Below, one piece after another: positions 1 through 8,587 of a DNA stretch of 64,000 bases (positions are counted from its first letter, which is position 1; each line of letters begins with the position of its first letter). Both the position numbers and the translations under genes were made by a program. Source of the stretch: Hypoxylon rubiginosum (taxonomy: Eukaryota; Ascomycota; Sordariomycetes; Xylariales; Hypoxylaceae); the NCBI GenBank assembly GCA_902806565.1, contig CADCXA010000050.1, positions 744,001 through 808,000 of the forward strand, given 5' to 3'. The notes below the pieces were generated by a model that saw only the letters and a program-made list of their open reading frames with translations, was not told the origin of the DNA and did no database searches.

Positions 1-1563
1 GGAGCCGACTGCCTCCTTGAAGCCCTCGGGCACGCTCGTCAGATCGTGGCAGCTGTTAGGCACCCCGATGGTAATGTTCTGCTTGGGAGTGCAGCAGTCG
101 CCCTTATAAAGGCCAAGCGTCAGCGTGTTCGGGTTGCCTTTGTTATCGATGGACGGACAGAACGGTGGCGGCTGTGAAGGCGGCGGTTCAGATCCATCTC
201 CTCCCGAGTTGTCGGACGGGCCGGAGATCATTATGCTGTTGAAGGCCATGGTCGACGGGTAGCAATTTACCGTGTTAGTCAAGAAGTAGGGGTTAGTAGG
301 CAGGCCAGTACAGCCCTGCTGTGGGAAAGCGACGAGAGTCAAGTTCCGCCGAAACATATCCTGGCCGACGGACTGCGTGAGGTCCGCGAATGGCTGCGCC
401 GTGTCGACGCATGAGTTTACCTCGTCGAGCTGCAGCATCTGGACCGGCGCGCCGTCGCAACACGAATGTGCGTATAGGTTGACACTTACGGTGTCGGCGT
501 CTGCGATGCTTGGCTGCTGAATTGTGCAGCTAGGGTTCGGGTCTGGTTCCCCGGGGTCGTCAATAGTCACCAGCATGAAGCTCTGCCAGGCGTCCCCCTG
601 GTCGACGATGCAACTCTTGTCATTACTGAGTTGGATGAATGTCGAGCTGTCGCTGGCACAAGAGGCATCACCGAAAGCCTGAATAATGACACTCCCACTC
701 AGGAGGTTCTGTCCGACTGCCTGGGTCAAGGCGGTAAATGGCGTAGTGACCTGATGGCACGCGTTTAGCGTGCCGGCCTTCATCACCTGGGCGGGAGCTG
801 CGTCGCAGCACGATTTTGTGTATATGTTCAGCGTCGCTGTGAAGCTGTCCGTGTTGACTGGCTGCACCGGAGTACAGCCCGAGGGCGGTGTCGGCGGTAT
901 CGTGGTGGCTGTGGAGTTAGAAATCTTGCAGCTCTTCCAAGCGGTTGGATTAGGGTCGCTCCAACACTGCGCTACGTTTGTTAACCCGTTTATAACGGAG
1001 CTGCCGGAACAGCCCTTGTTAGGGTATAACTGGATAGTAATTCCTCTGCCGAACAAGCTTTGGCCGACCCCCTGGTGGAAGCTGTAGAAGTCCTCAGGCG
1101 CATCTAGGCACTTGTCCAGGTCAGCGACCTTGATAGTCGGCCCGGCGCTACAGCAAGCAGTGTCGTTATAAAGCTTCATATTCAGGGCACCATCGAGGAT
1201 GGGTGGTGCCGCCGAGTCACAGGGGACGATACAAGTGCAGCCCTTGAAATTCCCTTTACAGGTTGCACCTTGTGTGCCCACATCGGTCGTGCCAGCGCAG
1301 CCTCCCATGGAACAAGGCTGGGGCGTACCGCATTGATTACTCCCAGGATCGCACTGACACCCCTTGGACGCGCCCGTTGTGCACGCAGCGAGCCCGTCGT
1401 GGCCGGCCGAGAAGGTACCACCGCACGCATCGCAGGTGATTTGCGGGTCACAACCCGGCGTCGACGAGGTCGAAGACGTTGGTGGCGATGTCGAGGACGT
1501 TGTGGTCGACGTGGCTGATGACGTCGTCGATGTTGACGATACTGGTGGCAAAGGACAGAAGTC
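1..1563 (-). CDS. Cysteine-rich secreted-type repeat protein, 5' boundary uncertain, 3' end beyond window
   Basis: A continuous stop-free minus-strand frame of 521 codons runs from a splice acceptor (ccag, 1564-1567) to the window edge. It begins with DFCPLPP, then a Ser/Thr-rich linker of about 30 residues, then a Cys-rich head (CDACGG, GCQCDPG, GCTC motifs). Four repeats of about 100 residues follow. Each starts with LY followed a few residues later by CC, then a single Cys, a [EQ][AGS]VGQ-like motif (VGQS, VGQN, VGQD, VGS) and a GC or SC. The fourth repeat is cut by the edge. I do not recognise the family; the Cys and Ser/Thr content suggests an extracellular protein. A TAA lies just before the acceptor in frame, so an upstream exon is required. 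It could be a 3' exon of the neighbouring subtilase gene or a separate gene with a short unseen first exon. Confidence 0.6.
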
Positions 1564-1657
1564 CTGGTTCTCTTATGTTAGACTAAGCTCGGCACGCTCA
1601 TTTTCTCTTCCAATGGAGAGACGTCTGAGAAAAAATGGAAGGGGAGAGGTTGAATTG

Positions 1658-4635
1658 TCAGAAATAAAAGGGGTTGAAAAGTGGAGCGGAAAAGGGTGGG
1701 AGCTTTTTGCTTGCCTCAGCGAGGTCGGGATCGACCACGGTGCCATTTATGAGAACGGGAATATCATTATCATCATCGTCGAACTGTTGACGAATAGCTA
1801 CATTGGGTTGCGACGGGATCCTCTGCCAGTGTTTTGACACCTCTCTCGGTCGCGTACCCGAACCCGGACCCGGACCCGCCGTCTGGCATTTCGAATCGAG
1901 CCAGCCGTTGTATAACGTCGGTACGCCAGGGAAGCCGGAGCGCAACAGGGCGTGGTCCATGAGAAAGCTGCGGACTTTTTCGGAGAAGTATTTCCCGGAC
2001 GATGCGTCTATCGCCGCAACGAACTCGGGCACGGCTAGCCAGGTGGCGATGACGCCGGCAACCGCCGGCGTAGCAAATGAGGTACCTCTCACTATTTGTG
2101 GCGTAACAAGGTCGCTCTGGAAGCAAGTAGCCTCGTGTAGGGTGTACACTCCAAGGCTCTTCATCGGTGGTGTGTCTTTCCAAGCATGCGGAGGTACCGT
2201 GCCGTCGGGGTAGACACCCCCGACATTAATCACGGGGTTGTCGCTCTCGGAAAGGTCGCCTAAGGCCTGTGGTAGATGGTCCTTTGTGAAGCCGCCGGTG
2301 TCGGACTGGCCGCCGGCCGCGACAAATACAACGTCCAAGGGCCATAGCGGCTTTAAGATATCCTTCCATAAATTTAACGAACTCGCCGGTCTTCCATAGG
2401 CTACAGGTGTATGGACGAGTTAGCCGCGAGCACGTGTGAAAGTATGCCTTGTGGAGCCTACGGTCGAGGTCGAAAAAGAAGCGTGAAACTTACATTTGGA
2501 ATAGCTGATGACAGTTTTCTTCTGTCTGCCTTCACTTGTAATCGTCCGTACAATCTCTGCGAAAATGTTTATTAATCCACTATTACTCGCTACACAATTC
2601 TTATAAGAGTCTTTCCACGAATGTAAGGTTGCGTGGTGGGCGAAGCCGTATCTTAGGCCGCCAGCTATGTCGAGCACACAGGTCCCATGGGAAACGTCAC
2701 TTTCGTCAGCAACTTGTTCCGCCAGGGTTGCACGAGTCGGCATGTCTATCTTTTTACGCTGTGGACTAAGTATATCGTCGTAGCAATATTGTCTGTCGGG
2801 CGCGTGCGGGAAAAGCGTGACCTCGCTGAATTCCTACAGACGATTAGTTAACGATAAAAGAAGAGACCACTCCAGGCACACTTCACTCCCCATGCGCATA
2901 CGTGGGTGTATGCCTTTGTGGAGGTTGGGGAGCTAAGCCGAGCACTCACCCCGTCGGCCGGAAAAGGCATGAGTGGAGGACCGATGCCGCTGTCGATGAC
3001 GTGGATGCTGACGCCCTGGGCGTATGTGGCGTCCACGACTGGGGGCTGCTTGTCGACAGTGTCCCATTGGTGAATTATACCTTCCTTAAAACTCGGGAGT
3101 CTGAGGTGTAGCGGTGGGTTCTGGGCCAGAACCTGCTGGGACGGTATAACGATTTTAGACGGACCTGTGCGGATCGGGAATCTGGTGCCTGTACGCTTGT
3201 CGAGGACGTGGAGCGGCCTGTGATCCAGATCCGCTGCTGCGCGGGCATGTCCCGAAAAGACGTCCTCATCTCGACGTTGATGGTTCACGCTGTCTTCGTT
3301 AAAGTGTTCGTCGATGTCCTCTGGCATTATTTCATCCGGAACGATGAAGTTAAAGATGGGAAGCCATCTGATGGCGTTGGCCAGGCCCTCGGTCATGTTG
3401 GTCGCGTAGTACTTGAGCGAAAGGTCATCTACCGTCTCCATGTCTCCCTCGCCATTGTCGGGAAAGTAGTCCGCGATGACATCGAGCAGCACGTCAGGCC
3501 ATTTATCGGAAAAGCCCACTAGGTGCAAAGGGTTCGTGGGCGCTGGCGACTCCGACGACGTCGACGATGCGGTGCTAGCGCTGGTGCTTATGCTCGAGCT
3601 CTGATTTTCTTCCTCCTGCTTCTCGACCTCGTCGACAATCTCAGGCACCGTCTCCAGCGCTAGCGCGATCGCGCTGACCAGGAGCCCAGCCGTGATCGGG
3701 TTGGGCACTCCCTGCGCGAGGAGGCCAGCGAAGCGTGCAGCAATCACCTTGTCGATCATCTCGAGCACCGGCGCCGTGGGATCGAGCAACCCTAACTGTG
3801 CCGTCACCACCGACTCGGCGTCCTCTATCGCCAACAGCGCCGCCAGCGCAGGTGCTTCGGCGACGAGCGGCGTGAACACGGCAATTAGGAAGCTCGCCGC
3901 CAATAGTATCGCCGCCGCCGCTGCCGCCAGCGCGAGCGCTTCTGCGACCTCCTCGGCAACGTTACTGAGATCTGATCCGCTGGACCCACCTCCCGGCGGC
4001 CGTGTCGTCGTCGCCGGCGCGCTATGGGTTATGGATATTGCCGTGGGAAGCGATGTGCGAGACGAAGGCGGCGGAAATCGGCTTATAGAGGATACCGAGG
4101 TGGTCGAAATTGTCTGAGGCATCCCCAGCGTTGAAGAAGACTGCGACGACGACGCCGGCGGCGGCGGAGTGTCGACTAGCGGGTTCTTATCGGGATACAC
4201 GAGGCTGACGAGCGTGTAGGATAGCTTCAGGTCCGAAGACCACTGGCCGCCAAAGCTGGGTGCTACGCCCGCCGGCGGCGACGAAATGCAGCCTGATATG
4301 ATGGACTGGTAGGCCGTGCGACACTCGTCCATATCGGCTACCACATTTTCAACATTGATCTTGGCAAATAGGTACCCCGTCTTGTTAAAGCTCGCCACGG
4401 GGACGACGAATCCCGTGTCTTGCGTGGCGTCGGAACCCAGTGCCGTACACGCTTGGTCGATCAAGGGGTTAAGGAAGTTTATGATATTCCCCACGGTAGG
4501 CGTGCTTCCTGTGATAGGCTGCAGGCAGGTAGGCGTCGTCGTCGACTGGGCCATCCCGAAATCTGCCAGACTCAACAGCCCAACTATAGCGGTCCCGAGC
4601 CCGGCCGCCTTGTCACGCCACCCTCTCGGCGTCAT
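1658..4635 (-). CDS. Secreted subtilisin-like serine protease (S8) with long N-terminal extension
   Basis: Three exons, 4635..2950, 2833..2494 and 2400..1658, give 922 residues. The donors are GTGAGT and GTAAGT, and both acceptors follow CTAAC/CTAAT branch sites. A signal peptide is likely at residues 1-29. An unrecognised N-terminal domain contains DECRTAYQSIISGC; a Ser/Thr/Pro linker and an unusually hydrophobic Ala/Leu-rich stretch (about residues 230-345) follow. The S8 core is C-terminal: Asp548 (HVIDSGI), His611 (SHGTCV) and Ser783 (RGTSFATP). The oxyanion-hole Asn of typical subtilases (AAGN) appears as Gly in VFVAAGGQSD (703-706), so activity may be weak or altered. The stop lies after FNPFYF; a Cys-rich repeat frame begins about 95 nt further on and could be joined by an alternative donor. 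The subtilase assignment is firm, the C-terminus is not. Confidence 0.85.
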
Positions 4636-6103
4636 ATTGAACGTCAGGAGACCTTTAAAAGGGAAAATATTATACAGACCAAAGCTGACCTGGAAAACAG
4701 GTCTAATAGTTGCGTCCGACTTCGGATACAGATAATAGAGATGTCCATAATACGAGAGCAGAGTGAGTTCTTATACGTACCGAATTATGTATATACCTAC
4801 CTCCTTTACATGTAGGCATTGATCCGAAGCTAAATATTCAGGTCATCAGCTCGACTGAGTCTAGATTCTCAAGAAACCTACCAGCCTTGTCTTCTTACAT
4901 AAGACGAGCTAACAAAGGCTAGACCATCGTGATATGCCTAGGATCCCAAATGCCTGGATTTGGTTTTCTGTGCCGCACGGTCAAGCTAGAGATGTTACAT
5001 GTCTTAATATTCGTAGTCAATTGGTTATCAACATTCAGCTGATATCACCAACGATCATAAAGCCAGGGGGTCGTTTCTATAAGGATAGGTAGTACTATCT
5101 AAGCAGAGTATGCTTACGTACTTGGTTATTGTTAACATGAAACACTGTTAGATAGATATAAATCAGATTACTTGGCCGATCTTTAGTTGGCTGCAGAAGA
5201 TGCAGTATTGAGTTGAGAAATAGCAGCTTTGCCATTACTTGCGCGAGCTGAACACACCCATGCCCCTAAGTAACCTGCAAATTTCTCCGTTTAAGGTTAG
5301 TTAAAGCATTGATTGTGATTTCTAATAGGCTATAAAGCTATTGTAAGCAAGACCACCACCACTTGGTTGCAGTCATCATTTTTGAGGAACAATCTAAGTG
5401 GGTTGAACCGAATTAAGAGTAGAAATTTCCAAGTTCCTGGGTCAGTAATGTCGGCTATCGTTTCAGCCCTGTCAAAGATGTCTGGTATGACTGGGCTTGC
5501 CTGGGTGCAACGGAAACTGGGTTATTACGAAAGGAATTCTAGTGTTAGGACCATAGATGCAATAGCTAATGATTGCCCGTGTCTATTTCTCTTCGTCTCT
5601 TGGACTGGTATCTCCGAAGCTAACATGAATTCGAAAGCTAAGAGAAACTCCAAAAAGAAAAAAAAAAGGACTTTGAGCCAGTTTTCGAATCGTTCCACTT
5701 CCACCGGCATCACCGACCATTTGCTGTCCATACCTAGGTCAGTAAGGTAGAAATCTCGGGGGGATAAGGTAAGTAAGCAAGCGACGAACCGCTGACATAA
5801 GAAGGGGTGGTAACCACAAGCAAGGGTCACGTACGAACAAGTCAATCGCACGCCGTTAAATCCTTGTGCGCTTATTTCCGCTTCTAGTAAGTGGCCGAAA
5901 ATAAAAGACCAAAGTCTCTATCGTGAGCTCACCCCTAGCCTAGGTTATAAAGCACCAACAGCTCAGGGGGGCTCAGGGCAACTCAGGTCTCTTGACAGCA
6001 ACGGTAATTTTTTCAATCCATCAGGGTTCTATCATAAGAACGTAGAAAATCTTGCAGTTAGTAACCGGATAACTATCTCGTAGCAATTGTAGCTGACACG
6101 AGC
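4636..6103. other. AT-rich non-coding stretch
   Basis: Upstream region of the subtilase gene. Short frames here have no recognisable domain, codon bias or splice support. I see nothing further in it. Confidence 0.6.
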
Positions 6104-6362
6104 ATTGAAGAGGATCCGTAGGCGTTTAATAACGATTTATTTCTGTATCAGTGCAAGAGATGCCAAATCAATGGATCCCCAGCAGCACGTAATGTTAGAG
6201 ACAGTCTATGAATCTATAGAATCTGCTGAATACCCAATCTCGCAACTTAGGGGTTCATTTGCAGGCAGGTTTATGGGTCAAGTGTCTGATGATTGCTGCA
6301 ACCTCTTACTACGAGACGTGGGCTGCTACCTAGGGACTGAGCGAGCGGCGGAGAATATTTGA
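6104..6362 (+). pseudogene. Relic of a polyketide synthase ketosynthase domain
   Basis: In the frame starting at 6104 the sequence reads IEEDP, a TAG stop, then AFNND. One base over, in the frame starting at 6105, it continues as ISARDAKSMDPQQHVMLE, then ETVYESIESAEYPISQLRGS and a degenerate VSDDCCNLLLRDVGCYLGT. This matches the N-terminal part of fungal type I PKS ketosynthase domains, in which ...EDPxAFDxxFFxISAxEAxxMDPQQRxxLE... precedes the active-site Cys. The active-site region is not found. An in-frame stop plus a one-base frame change, and no flanking PKS sequence, show a decayed fragment rather than an exon. It may be a remnant of a lost secondary-metabolite gene. Confidence 0.8.
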
Positions 6363-8095
6363 ATCTTGTAACTTATGCAGGGAACTAAATTAGGCGAGTA
6401 CCTGGGTACAATGGTAGGCATTCATGATCTAATAGGATCACAATAGGATCACAACTTGGAATATTGAGAGGTGGGTACCTACCTAAGGTAGGTAGGCTGG
6501 TTGGGTACCTGCATTTAGAGTACCAGCTTGAGCTTGCGGCCCGTGCGGTGAGGCTCATTGCTGATTAGGTACAGATAATATCCATGGTTAATTGATTCTA
6601 GACTTTTCTCACCGGCCGTAGTTCCCCTCCACAACTGCAATCACTGATTTCGCATAAAAAAGGTACTTAGGTACCTGATCCCCCGCCAATTTTTTGCCAT
6701 TTTTACTAAAATCGGAAAGTGGGTCTAGTTATTGGCCAATCAGGACCGAAAGTGGACCCGTTACCCCGTTGATTTTCAACGTCACGCTTCCGAATCAGTC
6801 GAACGTACTAATTTTCGAGGTTGGGTAAGGTAATAAGGTAATACCAAGTAGGTATTACCAAGTAAATGGGTCAGTGTAGCTTGTATGGAATTGGTTCCAA
6901 GTTGCATCTGCTGGTTGTATCTTTTACCAAATAGCAATTACCGCCTATGACTGGTAACCAGTTAGGTACACTTAGAGGTCACTTGTCATATTGGAGTTTC
7001 ACCGTTTGCCCATTTTGCCCATTTTGCACACATGTACTGTAGATACCACAATTATATTCTATATCTACTACGATACATCCTTTACTGGTCTTTGACTCTA
7101 AAATAAGAATAGGGTAACATCCAGTACAAATGTTAAAAACCACAGACTACCTACTAAAGCAATGTGTGAAGAGGCGGCATAGGTACCACTAGGTATTAAG
7201 GAGTAAACACCATTGAGTACCTAGTACCTGTGTAGGTCCTAAATAGTTATCCCACTTCTTTATCTAGCGGTGGCTAGATGCTGCTGCTTGCAGAGAAACA
7301 AGGTATACGACATGCGGTGCATGGGCTAGGATACCACTGGGCCATTATCCAAAAATTGAAGTTGAGATTTAGGTACTTTATGGCTCTAAGAATTAACTAC
7401 CTAGGTAGGTAGGTGCTATCTCTGGCAATAGGGTGGCAATACTTCAGATGCCTCGCATGTCCCTGTGGGGAGATAATCAATATTTAATTTGATATTGAAA
7501 ATTTTATATTCAAGTTACCTCTAAGGTAATTCTACGTTATGTATTTAGAGATCTAGGTATTAAATTTGAAAAGTACATTAGAAACTTTGCGTAAAGTTCC
7601 TATTGTGTGATCTAAAAAATTTTAAGATATTTGTTGCTGTAGGGAACTTGGCTCTTGGGATGGGTGATTACTACTTAGGTAGACCAGTTGGTCTGGGTTG
7701 GGGCTAAAGATGCTGTTTTCGCATTTCCTGTCCTGCATCGTGGCAATCAGCGAGCCCAGCATCGGTATGGCCTGGGGGGATGCGTGCACCTTGGGTACAT
7801 GTAGATTATCAGTAAAGATTTAAGTGGTGAAGCTTGAAAGTGAAATTGCTAGGTACCTAGCTAGATCGAGTGGTCTCTGTAGGTACTTGCCTCCGTGGTT
7901 GCCCAGTGATTTTTTTTAAAAAAAAAATGCATTGATGCAAACGCTCCTTCCTCCCCTCACTGTCGCCCGGCTGGCTGATTTTGAGAATCACTCTGGACTT
8001 TTTTTTTATTTAAGCCCGCCCACCAGCGACAAAACTTTTCCTCTTCCCTCCCCTCTCCCAACAAGTTCGACCGCATTTTCTATCTTCAGATCACT
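6363..8095. other. AT-rich gene-free stretch with CCTAGG-type repeats
   Basis: No supported coding region. It carries several copies of TAGGTA/ACCTAGGT-like short motifs (for example 6471-6510 and 7397-7414) and homopolymer tracts (a/t run 7911-7929, t-run 8000-8008). Its right part is promoter for the gene starting at 8588. Confidence 0.6.
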
Positions 8096-8222
8096 TTGAG
8101 CCTTTGGTTTTCATCACTGACTTCAAACTTGATCCATCATCTCGATTTTGCATCGTCGCCTTGGACATTTGTCTACGATCTCGACCTCACTGCCCTACTC
8201 ATTTTGTCAACTTTGTTGACAC

Positions 8223-8452
8223 ATCTCGTCTTCGGCTTTCGTCGTCGTATCTTCCCCTCGGCTTCGACTTTTGTCGTCGTATCATCTAGTCTTCGACTCT
8301 TGTCGTCGTATTTACATATCGCGTTCGACTTTAGTCGTCCTACTTACATATTCTCATCACATCCGACTCACATCATTCTCTTCTCTCCGACCTACCATAC
8401 CCTTTTCTCTCCATCCGACCTACCATCCTTCTCTCTCTCTCTCTCTCTCTCT
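8223..8452 (+). repeat. 5' leader with repeated small hairpins and a TC microsatellite
   Basis: Pyrimidine-rich leader of the gene at 8588. It contains near-copies of a TTCGACTTTTGTCGTCGTAT-like unit. Three of them include a CGAC-N4-GTCG hairpin (8265-8276, 8294-8305, 8326-8337). A (TC)n microsatellite occupies 8430-8452. It is probably transcribed 5' UTR, since a leader intron follows directly. Confidence 0.6.
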
Positions 8453-8469
8453 AGTGACTACAGGCATAA

Positions 8470-8574
8470 GTAAGTTTCAACTTTCATCATCACTCAACTT
8501 CCACTATCCTCATATTTTGTCACCATACTTGACATCAGTATTGGACTTGACATCAGTTACTAATTAAATATCAG
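8470..8574 (+). other. Probable 5' UTR intron
   Basis: Donor GTAAGT at 8470, branch-like TTACTAAT at 8557-8564 and acceptor ATCAG ending at 8574, followed 13 nt later by the ATG at 8588. The signals are textbook for this genome; no RNA evidence is available. Confidence 0.65.
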
Positions 8575-8587
8575 GTACACTATCAAG

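Noticed and set aside
5367..5851. Overlapping frames on both strands in the AT-rich region
   Set aside because: Mutually overlapping, poly-Lys/poly-Phe content from an A-tract, no domain and no splice context.
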